From contig DGSP01000033.1 in the NCBI GenBank assembly GCA_002393555.1, positions 1-64,000 of the forward strand: a stretch of DNA of 64,000 nucleotides, given 5' to 3'. Of this stretch, positions 9,013-18,101 are shown piece by piece. The position numbers and the translations under genes are program-made. Within the stretch, counting starts at the first letter, position 1, and every line of letters begins with the position of its first letter. The DNA comes from Prevotellaceae bacterium UBA4359 (GTDB lineage: Bacteria; Bacteroidota; Bacteroidia; Bacteroidales; Bacteroidaceae). The notes beneath the pieces were generated by a model. That model searched no databases and was not told the origin of the DNA. It worked only from the letters and a program-made list of their open reading frames with translations.

Positions 9013-10056
9013 ATGGCAAAAATGAATTTTGGTGGCGTTATCGAAGAGGTAATGACACGCGAAGAGTTCCCACTCGAGAAGGCTCGTGAAATCTTGAAAG
9101 ACGAGACTATCGCTGTGATTGGTTATGGTGTACAGGGTCCTGGTCAGGCTTGCAATCTGCGCGACAACGGTTTCAACGTAATCGTTGGTCAGCGTCAGGG
9201 CAAGACTTTCGAGAAGGCTATCAAGGACGGTTGGGTTCCTGGTGAGACTCTTTTCTCTATCGAAGAGGCTGCAGAGAAGGGTACTATCGTGATGTGTCTG
9301 CTCTCTGATGCAGCCGTGATGTCTGTATGGCCCACACTCAAGAAGTACCTCACTCCTGGCAAGGCTCTCTACTTCTCACATGGTTTCGCCATCACTTGGA
9401 ACGACCGCACAGGTTGTGTTCCTGCCAAGGACATCGATGTCATCATGGTGGCTCCTAAGGGTTCTGGTACATCTCTCCGCACCATGTTCCTCGAAGGCCG
9501 TGGCCTGAACTCTTCTTACGCTGTATATCAGGACGCTACAGGCAAGGCTCTTGACCGCACCCTCGCTCTCGGCATCGGTATCGGTTCTGGCTACCTGTTC
9601 GAGACTACTTTCCAGCGCGAGGCCACTTCTGACCTCACTGGCGAGCGTGGTTCACTCATGGGCGCAATTCAGGGTCTTCTCCTTGCTCAGTATGAGGTGC
9701 TCCGCGAGAACGGCCACACTCCATCAGAGGCATTCAACGAGACAGTGGAGGAACTCACTCAGTCGCTCATGCCTCTCTTCGCCCAGAAGGGTATGGACTG
9801 GATGTACGCAAACTGCTCTACTACCGCACAGCGTGGTGCCCTCGACTGGATGGGTCCCTTCCACGATGCCATCAAGCCTGTGGTTGAGAAACTCTACGCT
9901 TCGGTGAAGTCTGGCCACGAGGCACAGATTTCTATCGATGCCAACTCTAAGCCCGACTACCGCGTCGGTCTGGAGAAGGAACTTGCTGCTCTCCACAATT
10001 CTGAAATGTGGCGTACTGCAGAGGTTGTTCGTCAACTCCGTCCTGAGAACAACTAA
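9013..10056 (+). CDS. ilvC: Ketol-acid reductoisomerase (NADP+)
   Basis: This enzyme isomerises and reduces acetolactate or acetohydroxybutyrate to the dihydroxy acids used by IlvD. The 347-residue protein has the dinucleotide-binding loop GYGVQGPGQACNLRDNG (about residues 37-53), the VIMVAPKGSG motif (about 147-156) and the C-terminal helical knotted domain with E-rich metal-binding segments (ETTFQREATSDLTGERG). Length matches the class I enzyme of Bacteroidetes. It closes the operon, 61 bases after ilvN, and is followed by an 18-bp perfect terminator. In several Bacteroides an acyl-ACP thioesterase gene sits between ilvN and ilvC (from memory); none is present here. Confidence 0.97.
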   Translation: MAKMNFGGVIEEVMTREEFPLEKAREILKDETIAVIGYGVQGPGQACNLRDNGFNVIVGQRQGKTFEKAIKDGWVPGETLFSIEEAAEKGTIVMCLLSDAAVMSVWPTLKKYLTPGKALYFSHGFAITWNDRTGCVPAKDIDVIMVAPKGSGTSLRTMFLEGRGLNSSYAVYQDATGKALDRTLALGIGIGSGYLFETTFQREATSDLTGERGSLMGAIQGLLLAQYEVLRENGHTPSEAFNETVEELTQSLMPLFAQKGMDWMYANCSTTAQRGALDWMGPFHDAIKPVVEKLYASVKSGHEAQISIDANSKPDYRVGLEKELAALHNSEMWRTAEVVRQLRPENN

Positions 10057-10084
10057 TTCGTTCCGAGCACATATAAACAAACAA

Positions 10085-10127
10085 AAAGAAAGCCTCGGCA
10101 GGTTGATTTCCTGCCGAGGCTTTCTTT
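10085..10127 (+). terminator. Strong terminator after ilvC
   Basis: An 18-bp perfect stem built around GCCTCGGCAGG with a 7-base loop, whose distal arm ends in a T-rich run. It may also act for readthrough from the convergent GH35 gene. Confidence 0.92.
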
Positions 10128-10152
10128 GTTGTTTGGTGTTGTGCTTGTCTGT

Positions 10153-10267
10153 CTTCAAGTGAAACGTTTGTTCTTCTTCAAGTGAAACGTCGTACAATAT
10201 GCAAATGGTGTGCCGTGCAATTTATAATTGGTACGTCGTACAAATTGAATATGCAACGGCGTAACAC
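10153..10267. repeat. 23-bp period tandem array A (five units)
   Basis: Units begin at 10153, 10176, 10199, 10222 and 10245. The first two share CTTCAAGTGAAACGT; units two to five align with each other at roughly 13-16 of 23 positions. The best units carry a near-palindrome close to TTGGTACGNCGTACCAA. Array B at 43469-43560 has homologous units in the same order. Confidence 0.8.
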
Positions 10268-10315
10268 TAAAGGGGGAAAAGGAGAACTAATTATCTCCCT
10301 TTCCCCCTTTCATGC

Positions 10316-12718
10316 TTAGTAGAGGTAAATCTTGTAGTTCTTCACGCTGCCGGGGGCACCTTGTTCGGCACGTGGCAGATATTCGAGGGCAGAAATGGTC
10401 TGTTCGCTGCCAAGGTCGATGACGAGAAGGTGGGGGAGTGTGGCACTCTTTTCGGTCTGCCAATAGGTGGATTCCTGCAGGTCATACACCTTGTCGCCCG
10501 TATGGTTGCCGTTCTCTTCTTCGCTGTTGGCATACTTGATGGTCCAAGGCTCACGAGAGATGCGCTTGCCGTCGGCACCTTGCAGATAGAGTTCGGCAAT
10601 GGCCACGCGGTCACCCTCCTTCTGAGTGGAGAGACATTCGATAGCGAGGTAACGGCCCTTCTTCGGAGCAGCAAACTTGACGGTCTGCCAGCCATTGCCA
10701 GCGTTGAAGGCACCCGTAGCAGCAGGAGTGGCGCTGTTGAGGTCTGGCTTGTCGCCGATGTTGTTGTGCTTGTTCGATTTCTCCAACTGGAGTTTGTTCA
10801 GTTCAGGCTTGTCCTGTCCCCAGACAACAGCCTCTTTCGGCCCAACCACATCAAGCACGATGATTTCGTTCTTCCCTTTCTTCAGCCAGCAGCCAGGCAC
10901 ATAGAGCGTCTGTTGGGGACCGATGCTCCAGATGCGTCCCATAGCGTGACCATTCACCCATACTTGTCCCTTGCCCCATGTCTCGAAATTCAGGAAAGTG
11001 TCGCCCACTTTGGTGAGGTTGAAGTAGCCACGATAGTAGCCACGCTTGCTCACCAAATCAAGTCCGTCAACGTTCCATTGTGGCTTCTTGCCCAATCGCT
11101 GTCCTTCTTTCTCGGCTTGAGTATAATCATTGTTGTGGACAAAAGCATCAGCGGCTTTCTCATAAGAGTCTGGCAATCCGAATTTTACCCAACCTTGTGG
11201 TTTCCATGTGGTTTCGATGCCTTCTACTTCTGCAGTGATGGCTACTTCGCCCACGATGCCTTTGAAGTCTTTGATGGCGCGACCAAAGTTGATGCGGCCC
11301 ATCGCTTCAACAAGGATTTCCAACTCGTCACCTTTCTTCACAGGGGGTAGCGTGAGGCTCTTCTCATTCTTCACGCGGTCAATCTTTCCGATGTATTTGC
11401 CATTGATGAATACCTGTGCAAAGTCATGGAAATCAGCCGTGATAACGCTCTGTGCAGGAATCTCTGGCATTGTGGTTGTGTAGAGCATAGAACCCCAACC
11501 CATATCCATCTCCTCGAAGGTCATCAAGCCACCCTCTTTGCGAATGGGCATTTTGAGTTCAGAATCTGAACCATTGAATATAGACGAGAATTCCTTTAGT
11601 TCAAACTTCGGCACCGTGATGATAGGTGCAGCAGGCTTGGGCACAGCAGGCAAAGCCTTACCGTCATTGTATTTCTCCATCATCTTGCGAAGTTCAAAAT
11701 ATTTGGGAGTGGTTTGCCCATATTCGTTGATGGGTGCGTCGTAGTCATAACTCGTCACATCGGGAGCAAAGCCTGGCGAATTGGCACCAGCCCAATGGCC
11801 GAAAGAGGTTCCTCCGTGTGTCATGTAGAGCGAGAAACTGATGCCCTTAGAAAGCATCTCGTCCATACCGTCCACCATGTCCTTGGCAGGACGGGTCTCA
11901 TGACGGGCGCCCCACTTGTCGAACCATCCGCTCCAGAACTCCGAACACATCTTGGGTGCGTTGGGACGCAACTGCCCCAGACGGCGGAACTGCTGGTCGA
12001 TGTTGGCACCTGTGCCAAAGTTCATTGTCCAAGTCAGGTCTTCCAAACCATTCTTCTCGAAGTTGCTGGCCCAGTCGCACTGGAAGAGAGCCACCTTGTC
12101 GCCGTAGATGCCGCGCAGACAGTCGCGAATCTCCGACACGTAAGGCTTGTTCTCACCGTAAGAACCATACTCGTTCTCCACTTGCACCATGATGATGGGG
12201 CCACCATTCTGGATGGTGAGCGGAGCGAGTTGCTTGCCCACTTCAGCCTCGAAAATCTTCACGCGCTCCATGAAGTAGGGGTCTTGCTCGCGCAGACGGA
12301 TGTCCTTCTTCTTCAGCAGCCACCAGGGCAGACCGCCCATTTCCCATTCGGCACAAACGTAGGGACCGGGACGCACGATGACGTACATGCCGTTCTTCTG
12401 AGCCAGACGGCAGAACTCAGCCACGTTGTTGTTGCCAGTCCAGTCGAACTGACCTTCGCGCTGTTCGTGGATGTTCCAAAAAATGTAGATGCACACGGTG
12501 TTCATGCCCAGTGCTTTACACATCTTGATGCGGTGGTCCCAGTAAGCCTGGGGAATGCGAGGATAGTGAATCTCTGCAGCCTTCACAATGAAGGGCTTGC
12601 CATTGAGCAGGAACGTACCTTCACCTGCTTCAAACGTTCCCTTGGCTTTTTGTGCAAAAGAGGGTGTCGCCACCATCAGCGCAGCCATGAGGGAAAATAA
12701 ACAAAAGATTTTTTTCAT
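10316..12718 (-). CDS. Secreted beta-galactosidase, GH35
   Basis: The 800-residue protein has a signal peptide (1-22, ending SFAQ) and a GH35 TIM barrel (about 30-350). The acid/base motif ENEYG is at 181-185 and the nucleophile Glu260 lies in CSEFWSGWFDKWG. Beta-sandwich domains follow (about 400-640), with a lectin-like module WVNGHAMGRIWSIGPQQTLY, and the C-terminal 130 residues resemble an F5/8 type C / CBM32 domain ending abruptly after NYKIYLY. GH35 enzymes remove terminal beta-galactose from galactans or host glycans. The gene stands alone, convergent with ilvC and divergent from the phosphate transporter gene. Family certain; the exact substrate is unknown. Confidence 0.95.
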   Translation of the reverse strand: MKKIFCLFSLMAALMVATPSFAQKAKGTFEAGEGTFLLNGKPFIVKAAEIHYPRIPQAYWDHRIKMCKALGMNTVCIYIFWNIHEQREGQFDWTGNNNVAEFCRLAQKNGMYVIVRPGPYVCAEWEMGGLPWWLLKKKDIRLREQDPYFMERVKIFEAEVGKQLAPLTIQNGGPIIMVQVENEYGSYGENKPYVSEIRDCLRGIYGDKVALFQCDWASNFEKNGLEDLTWTMNFGTGANIDQQFRRLGQLRPNAPKMCSEFWSGWFDKWGARHETRPAKDMVDGMDEMLSKGISFSLYMTHGGTSFGHWAGANSPGFAPDVTSYDYDAPINEYGQTTPKYFELRKMMEKYNDGKALPAVPKPAAPIITVPKFELKEFSSIFNGSDSELKMPIRKEGGLMTFEEMDMGWGSMLYTTTMPEIPAQSVITADFHDFAQVFINGKYIGKIDRVKNEKSLTLPPVKKGDELEILVEAMGRINFGRAIKDFKGIVGEVAITAEVEGIETTWKPQGWVKFGLPDSYEKAADAFVHNNDYTQAEKEGQRLGKKPQWNVDGLDLVSKRGYYRGYFNLTKVGDTFLNFETWGKGQVWVNGHAMGRIWSIGPQQTLYVPGCWLKKGKNEIIVLDVVGPKEAVVWGQDKPELNKLQLEKSNKHNNIGDKPDLNSATPAATGAFNAGNGWQTVKFAAPKKGRYLAIECLSTQKEGDRVAIAELYLQGADGKRISREPWTIKYANSEEENGNHTGDKVYDLQESTYWQTEKSATLPHLLVIDLGSEQTISALEYLPRAEQGAPGSVKNYKIYLY

Positions 12719-12754
12719 TGTATAAATAGGTTATAGTTTAGATGTTTCCACTGA

Positions 12755-12762
12755 CAAAGGTA
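12755..12762 (-). promoter_or_regulatory. Promoter -7 box of the GH35 gene
   Basis: TACCTTTG on the minus strand, 37 bases before the start codon. Confidence 0.75.
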
Positions 12763-12826
12763 CTGTTTCTTTCGTTTCTCAGCAAACTTTTTTAACATTT
12801 TCTTGCACCAAACTAAAAAAATAGCG

Positions 12827-12834
12827 TATCTTTG
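12827..12834 (+). promoter_or_regulatory. Promoter -7 box of the Na/Pi cotransporter gene
   Basis: TATCTTTG with a TTG about 21 bases upstream (12803-12805). It is back to back with the GH35 promoter. Confidence 0.75.
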
Positions 12835-12863
12835 CATCTACTAACAATTTTACAACCCACATT

Positions 12864-14615
12864 ATGTCAATCTGGATTATATTCAAACTTCTGGGTTCGT
12901 TGGCACTGCTCATGTTCGGCATGAAGACCATGAGTGAAGCCCTCCAGAAGATGGCTGGCCCGCAACTCCGCCATGTGCTGGGAGCCATGACCACCAACCG
13001 TTTTACGGGTATGCTGACGGGTATGCTGGTGACAGCCTCCGTACAGTCTTCAACAGCCACTACGGTGATGACCGTATCCTTTGTGAATGCAGGATTGCTC
13101 ACTTTGGCACAAGCCATCTCCGTTATCATGGGAGCCAATATCGGTACCACACTCACGGCCTGGATTATGTCAGCCGGTATGTCTTTCGACATCACATCCG
13201 CTGTCTATCCGGCCTTTTTTGTGGGCATCATCCTCATCTATCTGAAGAAACATCGCTACATCGGCGACTTCCTCTTTGGTCTCTCGTTCCTGCTGCTGGG
13301 TCTGGGCATCCTGCGCGCTACCGGCACCGAGATGCATCTGGGTGAGAACCAGGCTCTGCTCAACTTCTTCGCATCGTTTGACCCAGACTCCTTCCTCACC
13401 ACTCTCATCTTCCTGCTCTTGGGCGGCATCATGACTTTCTGCGTACAGTCTTCTGCTGCCGTCATGGCCATCACCATGATTCTCTGCTCCAGCGGCGCAC
13501 TTCCTATTTATCAAGGCATTGCACTCGTCATGGGCGAAAACATCGGCACTACCGTCACCTCCAACCTCGCCGCCATGTCGGCCAACACTCAGGCTCGCCG
13601 TGCCGCTCTGGCCCACATGTTCTTTAATGTCTTCGGTGTCATCTGGATTCTCTTCGTCTTCCGCCCCTTCGTCGATATGGTGTGCGGATGGGTTGGCTAT
13701 GATGTGGAGATGACAAAAGATGCTGTCTCGGCCAAAGAATTTCTCGCCAACTCGGCCAAACTCAACTTTGTGCTGGCAGCCTTCCACACGGCTTTCAACG
13801 TGGTCAACACAGCCATCCTCATCTGGTTCATTCCTCAGATAGAGAAGTTTGTCTGCTGGGTCATCAAGTCTAAGAAGATGGACGAGGAGGAGGACTTCCG
13901 TCTGCACTTCATCACGGCTGGCTTCATGAAGACACCCGAACTTTCTGTGCTCGAAGCCCAGAAGGAGATTGCTGCCTTCTCAGAGCGCATGCAGCGCATG
14001 TTCAGCATGGTCGTACAGTTGCTTGACATGAGCAGCAGTGCCACCGCCAAAGATAAGAAGGCACAGACTGGCGACTTCAACAAACTCTTCACACGCATAG
14101 AGAAATACGAGGACATCTCCGACAACATGGAGTTGGAGATTGCCAAATATCTTGATTCCGTGTCGGATGCACACTTGTCCGATGACACTAAAGCGAAGAT
14201 TCGTGCCATGCTGCGCGAGATTTCTGAACTTGAAAGTATTGGCGATGCTTGCTACAACATGGCCCGCACCATTCAGCGCAAATATAACGGCAAGCAAGAC
14301 CACTTCATCGAACGTCAGTATGACCACATACACCAGATGATGGGCTTGACTGACCAGTCGCTCTCCGAAATGAACAGCCTGCTTGGTGGTCGTAAGGAGT
14401 CCTACGACGTGAAGCGCACCTTCAACATCGAGAACGAAATCAACAACTACCGCAACCAACTCAAGGCACAAAACATCGTCGATATCAACAACCACGAATA
14501 CACATACGCCGTGGGCACCGTCTATATGGACCTCATCAACGAGTGCGAGAAACTGGGCGACTATGTGGTGAACGTGGTCGAAGCACGTATGGGCACACGC
14601 CTCAAAGGGGTGTAG
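12864..14615 (+). CDS. Na+/phosphate cotransporter, NptA/PNaS family with PhoU-like tail
   Basis: The 583-residue inner-membrane protein has about eight or nine hydrophobic segments in residues 1-330. They include the two inverted QSS motifs that mark this family (QSSTATT at 61-67 and QSSAAVMA near 195) and the partner GANIGTT / GENIGTT loops. Residues 360-583 are helical and PhoU-like, as in many bacterial members. It takes up phosphate with sodium; the PhoU-like part is presumed regulatory. It is monocistronic: it has its own promoter and is followed by a 23-bp perfect terminator. Identity is firm. Confidence 0.93.
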   Translation: MSIWIIFKLLGSLALLMFGMKTMSEALQKMAGPQLRHVLGAMTTNRFTGMLTGMLVTASVQSSTATTVMTVSFVNAGLLTLAQAISVIMGANIGTTLTAWIMSAGMSFDITSAVYPAFFVGIILIYLKKHRYIGDFLFGLSFLLLGLGILRATGTEMHLGENQALLNFFASFDPDSFLTTLIFLLLGGIMTFCVQSSAAVMAITMILCSSGALPIYQGIALVMGENIGTTVTSNLAAMSANTQARRAALAHMFFNVFGVIWILFVFRPFVDMVCGWVGYDVEMTKDAVSAKEFLANSAKLNFVLAAFHTAFNVVNTAILIWFIPQIEKFVCWVIKSKKMDEEEDFRLHFITAGFMKTPELSVLEAQKEIAAFSERMQRMFSMVVQLLDMSSSATAKDKKAQTGDFNKLFTRIEKYEDISDNMELEIAKYLDSVSDAHLSDDTKAKIRAMLREISELESIGDACYNMARTIQRKYNGKQDHFIERQYDHIHQMMGLTDQSLSEMNSLLGGRKESYDVKRTFNIENEINNYRNQLKAQNIVDINNHEYTYAVGTVYMDLINECEKLGDYVVNVVEARMGTRLKGV

Positions 14616-14648
14616 CACAAAAGTGTGTTTGACAGAAAAAGATAAAAG

Positions 14649-14699
14649 AAAAACGGCTCAGCGGATTTACCAACCGGGTAAATCCGCTGAGCCGTTTTT
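14649..14699 (+). terminator. Terminator after the Na/Pi cotransporter
   Basis: A perfect stem of about 23 bp (AAAAACGGCTCAGCGG and onward) with a loop of about 4 bases, ending in TTTTT. It is symmetrical enough to work in both directions. Confidence 0.92.
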
Positions 14700-14754
14700 C
14701 TGCTGAGCCAAAACTACGAAGAACAAAAAGAAACAAAAGAAATAACGATAACAA

Positions 14755-14785
14755 AAAAGCCTCACGGAAATTCCGCGAGGCTTTC
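14755..14785 (-). terminator. Terminator of tRNA-His
   Basis: On the minus strand AAAGCCTC and CGGAA pair with their complements with one internal mismatch, followed by six T residues, 7 bases past the tRNA 3' end. Confidence 0.8.
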
Positions 14786-14792
14786 TTGTTGG

Positions 14793-14866
14793 GGTGGAGG
14801 GTGGGACTCGAACCCACGACATTCAGAACCACAATCTGACGCTCTAACCAACTGAACTACATCCAC
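14793..14866 (-). tRNA. tRNA-His (anticodon GTG)
   Basis: The cloverleaf has anticodon stem TCAGA/TCTGA with loop TTGTGGT (anticodon GTG), T arm GTGGG-TTCGAGT-CCCAC, and acceptor GTGGATG against CCTCCAC with one mismatch. An extra G precedes position 1 (14867) opposite discriminator C, the hallmark of tRNA-His. Confidence 0.93.
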
Positions 14867-14895
14867 CATGTAGGGTTGTTTCCCTTTTGCGAGTG

Positions 14896-14903
14896 CAAAG
14901 GTA
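14896..14903 (-). promoter_or_regulatory. Promoter -7 box of tRNA-His
   Basis: TACCTTTG on the minus strand with TTG about 20 bases upstream, between folD and the tRNA. Confidence 0.75.
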
Positions 14904-14949
14904 GGGAGTTTTGTTGGATTGACCAAATAAAAAGCGAAGAATTTGCAAA

Positions 14950-15828
14950 TTATTTGTAAAATTCTTTGCGACCTGCGCTGAGGGTGTTCTTCATCAGCGA
15001 ACAAATGGTCATAGGGCCTACACCACCTGGCACAGGAGTGATGAAGGAACACTTGGGCGACACATGCTCGAAATCCACGTCGCCGTTCAAGCGGAAGCCC
15101 GACTTGCGGGTGGGGTCGGGTACGCGGGTTGTGCCCACATCGATGATGACGGCACCTTCCTTCACCATATCTGCCGTCACGAAGTTGGGCTTACCGATGG
15201 CGGCAATGATGATGTCGGCCTGCCGACACTCTTCCTTCAGCGTCTTCGAACGGCTGTGGCAAACCGTCACCGTGGCATCGCCATACTGCTTCTGCATCAT
15301 CAGTTGAGCCATCGGCTTGCCGACGATGTTGGAACGGCCAAGGATGACGCACTTCTTACCGCTTGTCTCAATGTTGTATCGTTTCAGCAGCGTGATGATG
15401 CCCAGCGGAGTGGCAGACACATAGCAGGGGAGTCCGATGGCCATGCGTCCCACGTTGATGGGGTGAAAACCATCCACATCCTTGCGGTAGTCGATGGCTT
15501 CGATGATTTTCTGCTCAGAAATGTGCTTGGGCAGAGGAAGTTGCACGATGAAGCCATCGACATCGGCATCGTTGTTCAGGTTCTCCACCTGCTGCAGAAG
15601 GAACTCCTCGGTAATGTCATCCTCAAACCGGAGCAGGGTAGAGGTGAATCCGCAAGCCTCACAGGCCAGCACCTTGTTTTTCACGTATGTCTCGCTGCCT
15701 CCGTCGTGCCCCACGAGGATGGCGGCAAGGTGAGGACGTTTTCCTCCAGCCTCCACTATCTTTTTCACTTCGTCAGCAATCTCAGCCTTGATGGCCGCTG
15801 CTGTTGCTTTTCCGTCTATCAGTTGCAT
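14950..15828 (-). CDS. folD: Methylenetetrahydrofolate dehydrogenase / methenyl-THF cyclohydrolase
   Basis: The cytosolic bifunctional enzyme interconverts 5,10-methylene-, methenyl- and 10-formyl-tetrahydrofolate using NADP. The 292-residue protein shows the active-site motif SETYVKNK (Tyr48, Lys52), [11 protein letters not shown] (about 92-102), the cofactor loop [13 protein letters not shown] and the C-terminal PGGVGPMT. Length is typical. It is the last gene of a minus-strand run DedA-ffh-folD, 50 bases after ffh. Downstream is tRNA-His with its own promoter. Confidence 0.97.
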   Translation of the reverse strand: MQLIDGKATAAAIKAEIADEVKKIVEAGGKRPHLAAILVGHDGGSETYVKNKVLACEACGFTSTLLRFEDDITEEFLLQQVENLNNDADVDGFIVQLPLPKHISEQKIIEAIDYRKDVDGFHPINVGRMAIGLPCYVSATPLGIITLLKRYNIETSGKKCVILGRSNIVGKPMAQLMMQKQYGDATVTVCHSRSKTLKEECRQADIIIAAIGKPNFVTADMVKEGAVIIDVGTTRVPDPTRKSGFRLNGDVDFEHVSPKCSFITPVPGGVGPMTICSLMKNTLSAGRKEFYK

Positions 15829-15878
15829 GTTTCCGTTTGTTTTGTTTGCTGCGACATCGTCGCATCATAGATTGACAT

Positions 15879-17234
15879 TTAGAACCTTGGCATGCCGCCT
15901 TTCATTCCCTTCATTCGCTGCATCTGCGCCATAGCCTGAGCCATCTTCGGACTGGTCATCTGGCGCATCATCTTGCGCATCTGTTCAAACTGTTTCGTGA
16001 TGCGGTTCACCTCGTCAATCGAGACGCCTGCACCTTTCGCAATGCGCTGTTTGCGCGACATGTTGATGCACTCGGGGTGTTCTCTCTCGTAGGGGGTCAT
16101 CGAACCAATCATCGCTTCCACCGACTTGAAGGCATTATCGTCAATATCTACATCTTTCAGAGCCTTGCCCACACCCGGAATCATCGAAGCCAAATCCTTG
16201 ATGTTGCCCATCTTCTTGATTTGGTTGATTTGGCCGAGGAAGTCGTTATAGTCGAACTTGTTTTTCGCAATCTTCTTCTCCAACCGCTTGGCCTCTTCCT
16301 CGTCAAACTGCTGTTGAGCACGTTCCACAAACGACACGATGTCGCCCATGCCGAGAATGCGGTCGGCCATGCGTTCGGGGTGGAACACATCAAGTGCCTC
16401 CATCTTCTCGCCCGTACCCACAAACTTGATGGGCTTATCGACCACCGTGCGGATGGAAAGGGCTGCACCGCCACGAGTGTCGCCATCCAGTTTCGTGAGG
16501 ATGACACCATCAATCTCCAACCTTTCGTTGAACGTCTTGGCAGTGTTGACAGCATCCTGACCCGTCATGGCGTCCACCACCAACAAGGTCTCATGTGGAG
16601 TGACTGCCGCCTTGATTTGCTCAATCTGCTGCATCAGTTCCTCGTCAATTGACTGACGACCGGCAGTATCGACAATCACCACGTCGTAGCCTTTCATGCG
16701 CGCTTCCTGAATGGCATTCTTGGCCACTGCAATCGGGTCGGTGGCACCTTCCTCCAGATAGCATGGCACCTCCACCTGCTCGGCCAACACGCGCAACTGC
16801 TCCATAGCCGCAGGACGGAACGTGTCGCAGGCAGCCAAGAGCGGCTTCTTGTGGTTCTGAGTCTTCAACCGCAGTGCCAACTTGCCCGACATGGTCGTCT
16901 TACCAGCACCGTTCAGACCTGCCATCAGAATCACCGTGGGGCGACCCGTCAGATTCAGTTCGGTGGCCTTTCCACCCATCAGTTCGGCCAATTCGTCGTG
17001 TACAATCTTGACCATCATCTGGCCAGGCTTCACGGCGGTGAGCACATTCTGACCCAGAGCCTTCTGCTTCACCGTGTCGGTAAACGTCTTAGCCACCTTA
17101 TAGTTCACATCGGCTTCGAGAAGTGCCTTACGCACATCCTTCAGCGTTTCCGCCACGTTGATTTCGGTGATTTTGCCTTCACCCTTCAGTATCTTGAAAG
17201 ACCGTTCCAGTCTTTCGCTCAAATTTTCAAACAT
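15879..17234 (-). CDS. ffh: Signal recognition particle GTPase Ffh (SRP54)
   Basis: It targets nascent membrane and secreted proteins to FtsY/SecYEG together with SRP RNA. The 451-residue protein has the N domain, a GTPase G domain with P-loop GLNGAGKTT (106-114), DTAGRQ (about 190) and TKLDGD (about 249), and the methionine-rich M domain ending MAQMQRMKGMKGGMPRF that binds SRP RNA. The SRP RNA gene is about 1 kb away on the other strand (18102-18197). It lies between a DedA-family gene and folD. Confidence 0.98.
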   Translation of the reverse strand: MFENLSERLERSFKILKGEGKITEINVAETLKDVRKALLEADVNYKVAKTFTDTVKQKALGQNVLTAVKPGQMMVKIVHDELAELMGGKATELNLTGRPTVILMAGLNGAGKTTMSGKLALRLKTQNHKKPLLAACDTFRPAAMEQLRVLAEQVEVPCYLEEGATDPIAVAKNAIQEARMKGYDVVIVDTAGRQSIDEELMQQIEQIKAAVTPHETLLVVDAMTGQDAVNTAKTFNERLEIDGVILTKLDGDTRGGAALSIRTVVDKPIKFVGTGEKMEALDVFHPERMADRILGMGDIVSFVERAQQQFDEEEAKRLEKKIAKNKFDYNDFLGQINQIKKMGNIKDLASMIPGVGKALKDVDIDDNAFKSVEAMIGSMTPYEREHPECINMSRKQRIAKGAGVSIDEVNRITKQFEQMRKMMRQMTSPKMAQAMAQMQRMKGMKGGMPRF

Positions 17235-17288
17235 ATCTTTTCATTTACAATTTTACAATGTACCATGTGCCTTTCGGCTTGCTCGCAC

Positions 17289-17921
17289 TCACTTTTTCAT
17301 CCCTTTATATATAAGGTATGCAACAATAGCCACCACGATGATGATGGCAGCAATGCCGATGATGTGGGAGTAGTGCGCGATGATGTCGATGAGTTCCTGC
17401 TTCGGCATGGTCGAGTGGAAAGCCGCGCCAATGCCCACAAGGATGCTGTTCCAGAGTCCTGCACCCAGACAGGTGTAGAGGCAGAACGACAGCAGGTTCA
17501 TCTTGGCCAAACCCGCAGGGATGCTGATGAGTTGGCGAATGGCAGGAATCATGCGGCCAATCAGCGTGGAGATGGCACCTCGCTTGTCGAAATACTGCTC
17601 AGCCTTCTCCACCTTCTCCGCATCAATCAGACACATGTGACCGATGCGGCTGTTGGCAAAAGCATAAACGATGGGGCGACCTAGAGAATAGGCAAGACCA
17701 TAATTGACCAATGCACCGATGAGTGCGCCCAACGTGCCACACAAGATAATCATCGGGTAAGACATCTCGCCCGTCTCTGCCGCCATGTAGGCAGCCGGTA
17801 TCATCACCACTTCAGAAGGGAAAGGAATGAACGAACTCTCGATGGCCATGAACAGAATGACCCAACCATAGTTCAGGTTGTCGAGTGCTCCATTAGTGAG
17901 ATTGAGGATAAATTCTTCCAT
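17289..17921 (-). CDS. DedA-family (VTT domain) inner-membrane protein
   Basis: The 210-residue protein has about five hydrophobic stretches and the family motifs FIPFPSEVVMIPAAY (about 32-46) and GRMIPAIRQLISIPAG (about 142-157), where the arginines are functionally important in characterised members. DedA proteins are linked to lipid-carrier recycling and membrane homeostasis; the substrate of this one cannot be told. It heads the minus-strand group with ffh 54 bases downstream, and its promoter box overlaps the upstream region at 17930-17937. Confidence 0.9.
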   Translation of the reverse strand: MEEFILNLTNGALDNLNYGWVILFMAIESSFIPFPSEVVMIPAAYMAAETGEMSYPMIILCGTLGALIGALVNYGLAYSLGRPIVYAFANSRIGHMCLIDAEKVEKAEQYFDKRGAISTLIGRMIPAIRQLISIPAGLAKMNLLSFCLYTCLGAGLWNSILVGIGAAFHSTMPKQELIDIIAHYSHIIGIAAIIIVVAIVAYLIYKGMKK

Positions 17922-17929
17922 AATGGGTG

Positions 17930-17937
17930 CAAAGTTA
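17930..17937 (-). promoter_or_regulatory. Promoter -7 box of the DedA-ffh-folD group
   Basis: TAACTTTG on the minus strand, only 9 bases from the start codon. The transcript would therefore be nearly leaderless. Confidence 0.65.
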
Positions 17938-18008
17938 CGAATAAGTGAGGGAAAAACAAAATTTATTTAAGTTTTTCCGAGCGTAAGTAACTTCGGCAGG
18001 CCAACTAT

Positions 18009-18046
18009 TCACTTTTTCACTCTTCACTCTTCACTTTTCACTCAAA
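18009..18046 (+). repeat. CACTTTTCACT-type low-complexity repeat
   Basis: Several copies of TTCACTTTTCACTC or TTCACTCTTCACT in a row, of the same type as the inverted TTCACTATTCAC element before metH. It lies just upstream of the SRP RNA promoter. Confidence 0.6.
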
Positions 18047-18073
18047 AAGTTTTGTCAATTCGCTAAAACTCCC

Positions 18074-18081
18074 TACCTTTG
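18074..18081 (+). promoter_or_regulatory. Promoter -7 box of the SRP RNA-tRNA-Thr transcript
   Basis: TACCTTTG, 21 bases before the predicted 5' end of the SRP RNA. Confidence 0.75.
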
Positions 18082-18101
18082 CACCCGCAAAACAAAAACA
18101 T

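Noticed and set aside
10153..10267. CRISPR interpretation of the 23-bp arrays
   Set aside because: Units are contiguous with no spacers, and no cas genes are present.
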